A DNA stretch of 64,000 bases from CALKZN01 sp050633785 (GTDB lineage: Bacteria; Pseudomonadota; Gammaproteobacteria; Arenicellales; Arenicellaceae): NCBI GenBank assembly GCA_050633785.1, contig JBOEHE010000033.1, forward strand, positions 62,001-126,000, read 5' to 3'. The position numbers and the translations under genes are program-made. The notes under the pieces were generated by a model. That model saw only the letters and a list, made by a program, of their open reading frames with translations, did not search any database and was not told where the DNA came from. Below are positions 26,986-35,865 of the stretch, in pieces (the stretch's first letter is position 1; every line of letters begins with the position of its first letter).

Positions 26986-29900
26986 TTATTGCACAATGGA
27001 GAAGCTCTTCCAATTCTCACGAGCCACAACACCTTTTTCAGTCTTTAATTGACCCGCGACACGTAATTGGTAAAGCCCTTTCGGTAATTCAGTAACCGCA
27101 GAGAAAATACCATCACCTTTTTTAACATCACCATTACGGCCATCATCATAAAAATGAATCATCGTCGGTTCGTTAACCTCTTTCCCATGCACTCGTTTCA
27201 CCTCAGGTAAAGAGAGGATCGCGGCAGGCTGTAAATTAAAAATATCAATTTTCGGCAAAGAGGTTTGCAACTGCGTATTGGTCAAATATCTATTTTTGTA
27301 AGGAAAACGAAAATTTTTAGAACCTTGCTCGTCCTGCTTCAAACTATCCTTAGTCGAAGCCACTGTTTTTGACAAAGCAGCATAGATATTGATATCGCGA
27401 CGCAATAGGTCTTTAGAGTCTGCAAACGCTGCAGTCATCAACACTTTATTACCAATGACCTTCACTTTGGTTTGCATATCAATGCTTGAATCTGACAGAA
27501 CCATAATTTTCGCCGTCTCAGCTTTAGCTGATTTGTTATAAGCCTTCAAAGTCCAAACGCCATCGTGCAGAATTTCTCCTGTTTTACGGCATTGGTAAGG
27601 AAGTTCTACCCGAATCAAACGATAACGGTTTCCTGCACGGGTTGCATAACCCGGATGGTCTTTAGTCAAGATTCTGCAATCCTTCCCAGGACCTTGCAAC
27701 TGCAGTTGTATCTGTTCAGCATTATCCGAGTTCCAATGCGTTGCAAAAGTAACCGAACTTGCCGCTTTACTGATATACGCTTTTTGCTCGACAGTTCCAT
27801 AAGGAGCCATATGATAATCAGGGTCAATAACAATATCTTCATCTACAGTTAAACCCGCAATAGTCAGAAACATCTTGGATAACTGCGCAGCAGTCAGGCT
27901 CTGCTCTTCCAGATACAGACCATTATGATTAGCCGCCACTGTCGGCATCACAGTGCTATCGACATCTGTTCCGAAACCAATGGCATAAAAGTCAGTATCA
28001 GCGGCCATAATACCATCAATATCCGCCACATCTGATCCCAGTGGGCGATTGTGCTTACCATCTGAAAAGAGAAATATCGTTTTATTAGGGTTAGCAGCAG
28101 CAGGACCAGACAGCTGGCTTTGCGCTTCGGTAACACCAGAAATAATGTTGGTCATTCCACCAGCAGACATACTACCGATAGCAGAATGTGCATCAGCAAT
28201 AGAAGCAGAATTCAGAGCCTGCAAATCAAACGTGGGTGTGAAAGCTCGAACTGCGCTGTCAAATTGAACCAAACCAACCTGATGTCCACCAACTAATTCC
28301 ATATAATCTAAAAACTCATTAGCAGCACCTTGCAAAGCATCCATTTTGCTCAACCCCGGTGTTGCTGAGGACAGACTCATTGAACCTGACTTGTCCAGCA
28401 CCATGACCACATCGGCCTTATCGCTGGCTATTGGACCAGCACTGGGGTTTAAAGGACCTGCTATAGCGAAATCCTGAGGACCAGCAACTAAGCTCCCGGC
28501 TTTGGCAGACACCTGAATCGTCCAGACCCCTGATACCGGCGTTAAAACGGATACTTGCTCCACATTATTAATACTGTCATCTCCACCATTGCGAACCGCT
28601 GCATTACCAGGAAAAGCAGGGTTCAACGTCCAGGGCGTAAACGTCGTCACACCATCTGGAGCAATCAAACGCAAATCCAAATCATTCACTAGCTGAGCCG
28701 CGCTGGGTGTTGCCGGATTACCTGCAGGGTCAGTCCAAGCCAGCGTCACATGCATTTCAGGTTGGCCACTGGGCACATAAAAAGGATGATTGTAAGCATT
28801 AGCAACGCCAGTGTTGCTGACCGTTTCCTGCGCAACACCTGCACCTGTTGGATTACGCAGCAAATCAGCTGCGGCTTGAGCATCAGCAATTCCCCAACCC
28901 GTTGCGTAATCAGGCCCCACATTCGACTGTCCTGGACCTGCTACGTCATTCGCCGTCTGAATCAAAATAGCTTTTACAGCTGCTGGACTTAGATTTATAT
29001 TCAAGCTATTGGCTTGCTCCATCAACAAAGCCGAAACCCCAGTCACTACAGGAGTCGACATGGATGTCCCACCCATATTTCTGAATGCTGTCGTACTATC
29101 AGGAATATCATCAATACCATCACCATCTCGATCATCAAAGCAATTGCACGCCAGCGACAACATAAATTGCCCTTCAGCCATCACATCCGGTTTGATTCGA
29201 CCATCATCAGTCGGCCCAAAGCCGCTGAATGTTGTAATTGCACCCGCTCCATTCATGGCTCCAACAGTCACAACATTCTTAGCCGAACCTCTTGGTCCAA
29301 TGCAATCTGCGGCAATCGCTCCACCCGCTTGAAAACAATCTGCAGGTTGAGCAACAGTTGCTGTGGCAAGACCATCGTTTCGATCATTACCCGCAGCCTT
29401 AACAACCAACAATCCATTAATAACTGCATTATCAAATCCTTGCGACGTTGTCGTATATTGGCCAAATAAAGCCTGATTAGCATTGAAATTATTACCAGAC
29501 CAACCAATTGTGGCGCCATAAGAGTGATTGGAAATTTGGATTGGCACTGGTTGCCCTACGCCGCCTGTTGATGTCACAGCATTGAGCATTTCCGCAGTAT
29601 CACTTGCTGAATCCCAACTACTCATTGTGACAGCAGTTGCCATGCCTTGGGCCAGAGGTACATTATTACCAGTACCACCAATTGTTCCCGTCACATGCAG
29701 AGCATGGTCATCGCTACCGGCTGTTTGACCGGCTTCAACCGTCACTCGACCAGCAATATCCAAAGCTGTAGTATCAATCACATCACCCGCTTCCCAAATA
29801 CCGACAGTAACACCCGTCCCAGTTAAGTTATAAGGCGCTGCCTGCACATCATCGACATTTGACAAGGGCTGAGCTGTTGCCACATTTTTATCTTCATCCG

Positions 29901-30588
29901 GGGCTGAAGAAGCTTCTAGCCAGACGACTATGTCAGCAGCTGCCAATTCCTGCAAACGACCGGGTTGAATTGCCAATTGAACACGATGCAAAGCGGCAAA
30001 CGATGCCTTATCTGCTTCTTCTAATTCAAATCCAAGGCTTTTCTGTAAATTCAGGACTTCTTCAAATGAAACATCAGAATGGAATAAAACGCTGTAAGCC
30101 AGAAAACCAGATGCTCTTTTTTGCCATTCAAAAGGATTATCTTCATTTATTTCAGGTGATATTTTTCCAGCTGCTTCCAACAAACCAGCCCAACGGATAT
30201 CCGTTATCTGCTGTAACTTATCAACGGCTTCAGCATCAGCCTTCGCAATCCAAGTGTAAGGATTAACCCGGCTTTGTATAAGAACGCCGATCTCTGCAAG
30301 AGATTTGTTCAACTGTGGCGTGAAACGCTCAAAAGCCTGCACAACGATATGCGCCTTACCATCAACCTGACCAGACATGCCTGCCCGTTTTTTTGCGGCA
30401 TCCTCTATCTGCTGCGCCAGATTATCAGCTATTCCTGCTGACGGTGTCAGTTTTTGAGAACCCAGAATAAATTCATATTCTGGCATAATGTGTTTGGTTT
30501 TGCCTGCTGTGATATCAGCACTGACGATAGTGGCTGTAGACGCCATCATCAAACTGATACAACTGGCTATTATGGTCATTTTAGTCAT
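26986..30588 (-). CDS. Secreted S8 (subtilisin-like) protease with P-like, VWA and C-terminal domains
   Basis: 1200 residues. Signal peptide 1-24 (cut after VSA), a propeptide to about 235, and an S8 catalytic domain (about 250-580) with His295 (DDHALHVTG), oxyanion Asn401 (KAAGND) and Ser509 (GGTSMSTP). The usual Asp is replaced by Glu266 (VGIWEAGD). A jelly-roll P-like segment (about 600-705) follows, then a VWA domain with intact MIDAS D732-x-S-x-S and a C-terminal region of about 300 residues with a choice-of-anchor-like ending (FYDDGRNGDVKKGDGIFSA). AGAGGA sits 8 bp before the ATG. It is exported, and the VWA domain may direct it to a surface ligand. Confidence 0.85.
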   Translation of the reverse strand: MTKMTIIASCISLMMASTATIVSADITAGKTKHIMPEYEFILGSQKLTPSAGIADNLAQQIEDAAKKRAGMSGQVDGKAHIVVQAFERFTPQLNKSLAEIGVLIQSRVNPYTWIAKADAEAVDKLQQITDIRWAGLLEAAGKISPEINEDNPFEWQKRASGFLAYSVLFHSDVSFEEVLNLQKSLGFELEEADKASFAALHRVQLAIQPGRLQELAAADIVVWLEASSAPDEDKNVATAQPLSNVDDVQAAPYNLTGTGVTVGIWEAGDVIDTTALDIAGRVTVEAGQTAGSDDHALHVTGTIGGTGNNVPLAQGMATAVTMSSWDSASDTAEMLNAVTSTGGVGQPVPIQISNHSYGATIGWSGNNFNANQALFGQYTTTSQGFDNAVINGLLVVKAAGNDRNDGLATATVAQPADCFQAGGAIAADCIGPRGSAKNVVTVGAMNGAGAITTFSGFGPTDDGRIKPDVMAEGQFMLSLACNCFDDRDGDGIDDIPDSTTAFRNMGGTSMSTPVVTGVSALLMEQANSLNINLSPAAVKAILIQTANDVAGPGQSNVGPDYATGWGIADAQAAADLLRNPTGAGVAQETVSNTGVANAYNHPFYVPSGQPEMHVTLAWTDPAGNPATPSAAQLVNDLDLRLIAPDGVTTFTPWTLNPAFPGNAAVRNGGDDSINNVEQVSVLTPVSGVWTIQVSAKAGSLVAGPQDFAIAGPLNPSAGPIASDKADVVMVLDKSGSMSLSSATPGLSKMDALQGAANEFLDYMELVGGHQVGLVQFDSAVRAFTPTFDLQALNSASIADAHSAIGSMSAGGMTNIISGVTEAQSQLSGPAAANPNKTIFLFSDGKHNRPLGSDVADIDGIMAADTDFYAIGFGTDVDSTVMPTVAANHNGLYLEEQSLTAAQLSKMFLTIAGLTVDEDIVIDPDYHMAPYGTVEQKAYISKAASSVTFATHWNSDNAEQIQLQLQGPGKDCRILTKDHPGYATRAGNRYRLIRVELPYQCRKTGEILHDGVWTLKAYNKSAKAETAKIMVLSDSSIDMQTKVKVIGNKVLMTAAFADSKDLLRRDINIYAALSKTVASTKDSLKQDEQGSKNFRFPYKNRYLTNTQLQTSLPKIDIFNLQPAAILSLPEVKRVHGKEVNEPTMIHFYDDGRNGDVKKGDGIFSAVTELPKGLYQLRVAGQLKTEKGVVARENWKSFSIVQ

Positions 30589-30614
30589 TTTTAATTCCTC
30601 TTAATAGTGAATCC

Positions 30615-30665
30615 ATTTTGACATCCGGTCTGGTAACTGCAGAGCCACCTCCTATTGGTCAAAAT
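30615..30665 (-). promoter_or_regulatory. Structured leader upstream of the subtilase gene
   Basis: GTCAAAAT and ATTTTGAC (30615-30622 and 30658-30665) form a perfect 8-bp stem enclosing a second hairpin GGTGG/TTACC with a CTGCAG loop (30632-30649). A third hairpin, ACTGCC/GGCGGT with loop AAGA, lies just upstream. It falls in the 440-bp region 30589-31028, which otherwise holds no gene. It could be a cis-regulatory RNA. It does not contain the conserved core of c-di-GMP-I riboswitches. Confidence 0.4.
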
Positions 30666-31028
30666 CCCCTTTATACCGCCTCTTGGCAGTAAGTTGGCAA
30701 TACAGCAGATACAAGAAATTCTTTGCATAGCTATACTTGCCAATTCAAAGAATCGTAAAAAGCCCAAATTTCGTCAACAGACATTTAGTTGACTAATCAA
30801 TTGATTTTGCAAGTGTTTCAATATTGACAGAGCTCAAAGCAAAGGCCCTGTTGGCCTGCAACACTTTTGAAAAGCCACATATCAACGACAATTATTTGCT
30901 TGCAGATTCAACTAAACCGAGTATCAATCGCACCTTTAATAAAAATGCTTAACTTGCCCCTCACCCCTTACATCGTTAATAATGATAAGTCTTAATGAAC
31001 CAACTATTGCACAGCAAAAGGAGTCTAG

Positions 31029-31553
31029 ATGAATTGCCCATCCTGTCAGTCAAACTTACTTAAACCAACACAGTTACAGCCGGGTTTACCAGCCTTAACC
31101 TGTATTAATTGCCACGGTTATAGCGTCAACCTTTTGACATACCGGCACTGGATAGAGCAACAACCTAAAATCGAACGAACCCCAACCTCAACAGTCACAG
31201 TTGATGACAGCAGCAAAGCCTTAATTTGCAATAAATGCTCAAAGATCATGCACAAATACAACATCAGCATAGACCACGACAACAAGGTTGACCTGTGTAC
31301 TACCTGCGATGAAGTGTGGCTTGACCAAGGTGAATGGCAACTTCTATTGGAACTGGAATTACACGACAAGCTCACCGACATCATAACCACTCCATGGCAA
31401 TCTGATATGCGCGAGCAAGAAGCCCTGAAACGCTACAAAGAAAAGCATGTCGAGCTGTTGGGAGAGGAAGATTTTGCCCGACTTGAAGCTTTTAAAACAT
31501 GGCTGCAGGAACACCCGAAAGAGTTTGAAATCATGAACTATTTGAGGAATTAA
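31029..31553 (+). CDS. zf-TFIIB-type double zinc-ribbon protein
   Basis: 174 residues, cytoplasmic. The first CPSC...CINC pair (residues 3-23) and the second CNKC...CTTC pair (about 74-97) form two zinc ribbons. The second is followed by DEVWLDQGEW, the signature of the bacterial zf-TFIIB family. The helical C-terminal half is unassigned. AAGGAG lies 8 bp upstream of the ATG. Function is unknown, although the family is often annotated as a nucleic-acid or protein-binding zinc protein. It converges with the AAA ATPase gene. Confidence 0.75.
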   Translation: MNCPSCQSNLLKPTQLQPGLPALTCINCHGYSVNLLTYRHWIEQQPKIERTPTSTVTVDDSSKALICNKCSKIMHKYNISIDHDNKVDLCTTCDEVWLDQGEWQLLLELELHDKLTDIITTPWQSDMREQEALKRYKEKHVELLGEEDFARLEAFKTWLQEHPKEFEIMNYLRN

Positions 31554-31608
31554 TCACTGTCATCAAGGCCTGTTGACAGGAATCCACAGAATCCTTAATC
31601 AACAGACT

Positions 31609-32802
31609 CTAATACATTTTGACTGAACGCAGGTATTTTTCAACGTCTTTATAGGAACCACCTGCATTCCCAAATTTAACCAGATTTCTAGCTGTTTTAA
31701 GCCAATCTAATGTACTGGGAATAACATCGTCTAAAGCACTGATGAAATCTTTTTGCTCCAGATTTCTCTGTTGATTAGTTTCAATAATGTCATCAAGCAC
31801 CTGATCCTTTGCGCTTTCGACCAAAGCATCCATATCAGCACCAGAAAAATAATCACAATGCCTTGCAATATCTGCGTAATCAATATTATCGTGAGGAACA
31901 CCAACCAAGCTGTTTTTTAATAACTCCGTTCTGGCAACCTCGTCCAGAGGTTGAACAAACAGCTGCCGGTCAAAACGACCCGGACGTTTCATCGCATCAT
32001 CAACATCCCATGGCATATTCGTTGCCCCAAGAATTAGAATCTGCTCATTTTGGTTGGCACTGCCGTCAAGTTGGTTCAGAAACTCATTCACCAAGGTTCT
32101 GGTATGGTCCGAACTCGCCTTTGAACGTGAGTATGCCAAGGCATCCAGCTCATCAAAAAACAAGACCGCTGGCCGGGAGTCTCTGGCTCGTTCAAACACA
32201 CTGGCTAAATGAAATTCACTTTCTCCATGATAGCTCCCTAGAACATCGCTGATTCCGATTGAGAAAAAAGCAGCTTCACATTCTGTTGCTATCGCTTTTG
32301 CGATCATCGTTTTACCACAACCTGGAGGCCCATAAAGCAAAACGCCGCCACCCGTTTGTTTTTTAAAACGATCAAACAAGGAAGGATTAACAAATGGGTC
32401 GATTATCCTTCGTCGAATTATTTTTTTCACCTCCAACATTCCGGAAATATCTGAAAACCGAACTGTCTGCGAAGCCGTGATCGAAACAACCTTGTTTTTT
32501 TCAAGAACTTTGCCTCCGGTGATAACAGAGAATTGGCTGACATTACTCTCTGCTTTGGGAACCTCAGGCACTGTGGTTTTATCATCAGCCAAGGCTTCAT
32601 CCGCCGTAGGTGAGAGTAAAGCTAGTTTTTGCAACAGCTCAGGGTTATCAGGGTCTGTTTTTTGTGCAATCGAAAGCTGCGCTGCCGCTCCTTCATAATC
32701 CCCTTCGAGCACTAGTGCATCAGAGTACTGAATACGCAATTCAACATTAAAAGGGTCATTCAGCAATTTTTCCTTCAGTTCGTTCATGGCAGCCATTATC
32801 AT
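31609..32802 (-). CDS. TPR-AAA ATPase (single classic AAA domain, Vps4/katanin-like)
   Basis: 397 residues from an ATG at 32800-32802 that overlaps the stop of the upstream TPR gene (ATGA). ATG at 32794-32796, nine bases after GAGG, is also possible. An N-terminal TPR-like helix pair (about 1-60) is followed by one classic AAA domain: GPPGCGKT, FFDELDAL, LGATNMPWDVD, and arginine fingers in RPGRFDR. The C-terminal helices are reminiscent of Vps4/katanin-type ATPases. It has no protease or FtsH domain, so it probably remodels a protein complex. It is last in a three-gene operon with two membrane proteins. Confidence 0.78.
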   Translation of the reverse strand: MIMAAMNELKEKLLNDPFNVELRIQYSDALVLEGDYEGAAAQLSIAQKTDPDNPELLQKLALLSPTADEALADDKTTVPEVPKAESNVSQFSVITGGKVLEKNKVVSITASQTVRFSDISGMLEVKKIIRRRIIDPFVNPSLFDRFKKQTGGGVLLYGPPGCGKTMIAKAIATECEAAFFSIGISDVLGSYHGESEFHLASVFERARDSRPAVLFFDELDALAYSRSKASSDHTRTLVNEFLNQLDGSANQNEQILILGATNMPWDVDDAMKRPGRFDRQLFVQPLDEVARTELLKNSLVGVPHDNIDYADIARHCDYFSGADMDALVESAKDQVLDDIIETNQQRNLEQKDFISALDDVIPSTLDWLKTARNLVKFGNAGGSYKDVEKYLRSVKMY

Positions 32803-33665
32803 ATACCTCGATGTTTCAGCCATTTTTTCAACAGCGGTGGCTGTACCCATGAATACACGACCCATCCGATATAAACAAAAACAAATGTGGTCACCCAGAG
32901 ATTGTTGCTTGTCTCCATAAACCGGATTAAGCCGATGGCTCCCAACCAAATAACGATACTGGCAACCCAACCAAATCGATTCAATGGCCAGTTAGGCCAC
33001 GATGACCAATGGTTAATCGTACGTAAACTTACCGCCATATCAACATAATCAGAATCACCTGGGTCCATACGAATCAACTCCTGAGCAACACGTTGAGCCT
33101 CGCTGTATCGCTTTTGATCAACCAGACTGTTTGCCACCAAACCCAACAAACGCTCATTTTCCGGATTATTGCGAACCAATATTGCCAGATCATCTGCAGC
33201 TTGATCTTTTTTCCCGTCAATGATGTTTAATAGATGATTTAAAATTTGCGCAGGTTCATGATCAGGTGAAACTCTCAACGCCTCATCACATAATGCTCTG
33301 GCTTTTTCAAGGTAAAACGTCTGCATCATTAATCTGGAATATGCACAAAGATAATCTGCATCTTCCGGCGAACCAGAAATCAGGTCAGCTATGATGGCTT
33401 CAGCTTCAGAATATCGTTCAGATTCTACAAGAAGATTGAAAAAAACGTATCTTAACTGCTCATGCGCAGGATCAATCCCCAAACCTTGTTCTGCAATAGA
33501 AAGACCCAGCTCAATTTCATCACATAACCATTCAATATGTGCTGCAGCATGATACAGACCTGCATTTTCCGGTGATTGAGCTATACCCTGCTGTGCCTGC
33601 TTTCTAGCTTCATCGTAACGGCGCAATTCGATCAATTTCCAAAGCGGTGCATTGATATCGTTCAC
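32799..33665 (-). CDS. TPR protein with C-terminal membrane segments
   Basis: 288 residues. Tandem TPR-like helices fill residues 1-215, spaced by about 34 residues, and two membrane segments lie at about 228-246 and 252-270. The TPR region has no signal peptide and is likely cytoplasmic. It overlaps both neighbours by 4 bp (ATGA junctions), which implies fixed stoichiometry with the AAA ATPase and the small membrane protein. No specific function is recognised. Confidence 0.72.
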   Translation of the reverse strand: MNDINAPLWKLIELRRYDEARKQAQQGIAQSPENAGLYHAAAHIEWLCDEIELGLSIAEQGLGIDPAHEQLRYVFFNLLVESERYSEAEAIIADLISGSPEDADYLCAYSRLMMQTFYLEKARALCDEALRVSPDHEPAQILNHLLNIIDGKKDQAADDLAILVRNNPENERLLGLVANSLVDQKRYSEAQRVAQELIRMDPGDSDYVDMAVSLRTINHWSSWPNWPLNRFGWVASIVIWLGAIGLIRFMETSNNLWVTTFVFVYIGWVVYSWVQPPLLKKWLKHRGI

Positions 33666-34156
33666 TTCTCGTCCCCCAGTTCATACACAGTACTGAAAGC
33701 ACCCAAAGCAAATAAACCACCAACTACGATACAAAGCACCCCAGGAATCCATGGTGATGGCGCCGGGGTGTTCTTCAGATCTGCAGCGCAGAAGTAGCGA
33801 TGCAATGATAAATACGCTATGCCAAATAAAATTAATGCGGACAAACGAGATAAGGTTTTTCCATTCGTTTTCGCACTACCCAGATCGATATAAGCCGGCA
33901 GTTGAATTTCGCCTAAGCCCACATTCACAAACATCACAGTCATGGCAAAGGCTAAGGCCAATAAAGCCATTACTAATAGTAGATACTGCTTGAGCCGACC
34001 TATCTTTTTCAAACTCAAAGCAACAAAAAATGCTATTGCAAATGGCCCTCCCAACCAGGCCACCAGAACATGTGACAATACTGAATAAGGCTTAGCAATG
34101 ATGGCATCTTGAGACAAGCTGGGCTGTAACAGTGTTTCCAGGTTTTCTCTGGGCAT
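33662..34156 (-). CDS. Four-helix membrane protein of unknown function
   Basis: 164 residues with about four hydrophobic segments (near 28-50, 57-78, 105-122 and 134-156) and short loops. No family recognised. It is the first gene of the operon with the TPR-membrane protein and the AAA ATPase. Together with them it may form a membrane-bound assembly that the ATPase acts on. Confidence 0.6.
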   Translation of the reverse strand: MPRENLETLLQPSLSQDAIIAKPYSVLSHVLVAWLGGPFAIAFFVALSLKKIGRLKQYLLLVMALLALAFAMTVMFVNVGLGEIQLPAYIDLGSAKTNGKTLSRLSALILFGIAYLSLHRYFCAADLKNTPAPSPWIPGVLCIVVGGLFALGAFSTVYELGDEK

Positions 34157-34316
34157 AAATTTTGTTCTCTATCGTATGGTTCATTAACAATCTAAAAGCC
34201 TGTGTCGATGCAGGCCATACATAATAATGCAGGCCCAACCAACAGACTCATACGAAACAAATCAACACATTCGCAGAGAACCAGACAATACTTAAAATTT
34301 CTTTGCTCTACAGCCC

Positions 34317-34500
34317 TTAAACCCGGATTATGCATTACAAAGCTACTGCGAGACAAAATATCTGCAAACTCAATGACTTGCTCGGTTCTGCCAGTTCACC
34401 ATAGAGCAACTATGTCTCACTGTCATCACCTTGCGCGAGCCATTGATTTTATTGATATTTTCTCTCTCGCTACGATTTCTAATGCATAATCCGGGTTTAA
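34317..34500. repeat. 184-bp palindromic element with 21-bp perfect terminal inverted repeats
   Basis: The ends at 34317-34337 and 34480-34500 are perfect 21-bp inverted repeats (TTAAACCCGG... core). Inward, the arms stay similar: GCGAGACAAAATATC matches the reverse complement of the right-arm GATATTTTCTCTCTCGC apart from a small insertion, and both have CAATG(A/G)CT. The centre is a small hairpin, CATAG-AGCAA-CTATG (34400-34414). The whole element can therefore fold into one long hairpin. It fits a MITE-like element; the outer TTAA on both ends may be a target duplication. It fills much of the 368-bp gap between folD and the membrane-protein gene. Confidence 0.7.
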
Positions 34501-34524
34501 ACAATGCTCTATCTTAGAATTAAG

Positions 34525-35406
34525 TCAAGCATTGGCCATTGTTGCTGCTTTTATTGTATTTTTCATCAACATAGCAACTGTCATCGGGCCAACACCACCG
34601 GGGACAGGCGTGATAGCCCCAGCAATATCTTTGACACTTTCAAAATCCACATCACCTACCAACCTGTATCCTCTGGAGTGCTCCAAATCATCAACCCGGT
34701 TAATACCAACATCAATAACAGTCGCACCATCTTTGACCATACCAGCAGTCACAAAGCCTGGCACACCGATTGCGGCAATAAGAATATCAGCACTTTGTGT
34801 ATATCTCTCGAGATGTTCCGTGCCACTATGACAACAGGTGACTGTGCAATTGGCCTTGGCACCTTTTTGCACCAGTATATTCATCATTGGCTTGCCAACA
34901 ATGTTGCTGCGCCCGATGACAACAGCGTGTTTATGTTGCATATTAATGCCACTGCGAGTGATCAATTCAGGGATGCCAGATGGCGTACAAGGCGCCAGAC
35001 AATCCAGACCTATGCTCAATTTGCCCACATTAACCGGATGAAAGCCATCAACATCTTTTTCAGGCAGGATGCGCTCAATGACGGTATCTTCATCAATATG
35101 GTGAGGCAGGGGTAACTGAACAAGAATACCGTGCACCTGTTTATCTGCATTTAATGTATCAATGAGTTCCAATAATTTCTGTTGTGATATCTTTGTTGAC
35201 AGGGTTTCTTTTATTGAAACCACACCCACCTCTTCACACGCTTTAACCTTACTGCCCACATAAGCTTTTGATGCGGGGTTTTCCCCCACTAATACCACTG
35301 CCAGACATGGTTTAATACCACGCTCTTTCAATTCAATGGCTTCCAACTTCGCTTCGGCGCGTATTTCAGCTGCGATTTTAATACCATCAATAATTTGTGC
35401 ACTCAT
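34525..35406 (-). CDS. folD: FolD, methylenetetrahydrofolate dehydrogenase/cyclohydrolase
   Basis: 293 residues, full length. Catalytic Lys in SKVKACEE (about 55), GILVQLPLP, GFHPVNVG, PCTPSGI, and the NADP-binding segment VIGRSNIVGKPM are all present. It interconverts 5,10-methylene-THF, methenyl-THF and 10-formyl-THF for purine and methionine synthesis. It lies 120 bp downstream of hisE. A palindromic element is 24 bp after its stop. Confidence 0.97.
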   Translation of the reverse strand: MSAQIIDGIKIAAEIRAEAKLEAIELKERGIKPCLAVVLVGENPASKAYVGSKVKACEEVGVVSIKETLSTKISQQKLLELIDTLNADKQVHGILVQLPLPHHIDEDTVIERILPEKDVDGFHPVNVGKLSIGLDCLAPCTPSGIPELITRSGINMQHKHAVVIGRSNIVGKPMMNILVQKGAKANCTVTCCHSGTEHLERYTQSADILIAAIGVPGFVTAGMVKDGATVIDVGINRVDDLEHSRGYRLVGDVDFESVKDIAGAITPVPGGVGPMTVAMLMKNTIKAATMANA

Positions 35407-35525
35407 AATAACCTCGATAATCAGTATTACTTTAAATAGGAACTTTTGCAGGAACGATGAGGGCAGGGAAACACGCTGTCAGACAGCCTGTTTTCGCGTT
35501 CATACAAAAGCAACTCATAATAACG

Positions 35526-35861
35526 TTAATGTTTTTTAGCTGTCCTAGCCGCTTTCTCTTCCAAACCAGACAAGCCGAAACGTCTGGCCAATTCATTCAA
35601 AACCAATTCATGCGAAAGACCTTGTTGAGCCAATAACACCATGCAATGAAACCACAAATCAGCCATTTCATATACTATTTGTTGCTCATCTTCGTCTTTA
35701 GCCGCAATCACGGTTTCGGTGGCTTCTTCACCAATTTTTTTCAGGATATTATCAAGGCCTTTAGCGTACAAACTCGCTACATACGATTTATCAACATCAG
35801 CCTGTTTGCGCAGCTCTAATAGCTCTTCTAATTCTACAAGAATTTCATTGGTGTTATTCAT
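35526..35861 (-). CDS. hisE: HisE, phosphoribosyl-ATP pyrophosphatase
   Basis: 111 residues, all-alpha NTP-pyrophosphohydrolase. The motif KKIGEEATETVIAAKDED and the downstream EMADLWFHCMVLL give the acidic metal ligands. It carries out the second step of histidine synthesis. It is separate from hisI rather than fused, and starts 4 bp after the hisI stop. Confidence 0.96.
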   Translation of the reverse strand: MNNTNEILVELEELLELRKQADVDKSYVASLYAKGLDNILKKIGEEATETVIAAKDEDEQQIVYEMADLWFHCMVLLAQQGLSHELVLNELARRFGLSGLEEKAARTAKKH

Positions 35862-35865
35862 TCGT

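Noticed and set aside
29014..29469. 151-codon frame antisense to the subtilase gene
   Set aside because: It is opposite the conserved catalytic domain and overlaps another open antisense frame (29009-29332). Both show atypical Ile/Ser/Arg-rich composition.
30684..30699. TGGCAGTAAGTTGGCA, a possible sigma-54 promoter upstream of the zinc-ribbon gene
   Set aside because: GG and GC are 10 bases apart, but the -12 box is TTGGC rather than TTGC, and it would leave a leader of over 300 nt in the wrong place.
30615..30720. c-di-GMP-I riboswitch in the subtilase leader
   Set aside because: The GGTxxC...GGTTACC-like end looks similar, but the GGGCAAACC and GACGCAAAGC core sequences are missing.
34202..34489. 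Open frame of 95 codons in the folD upstream gap
   Set aside because: It lies mostly inside the palindromic element and shows no protein-like composition or RBS.
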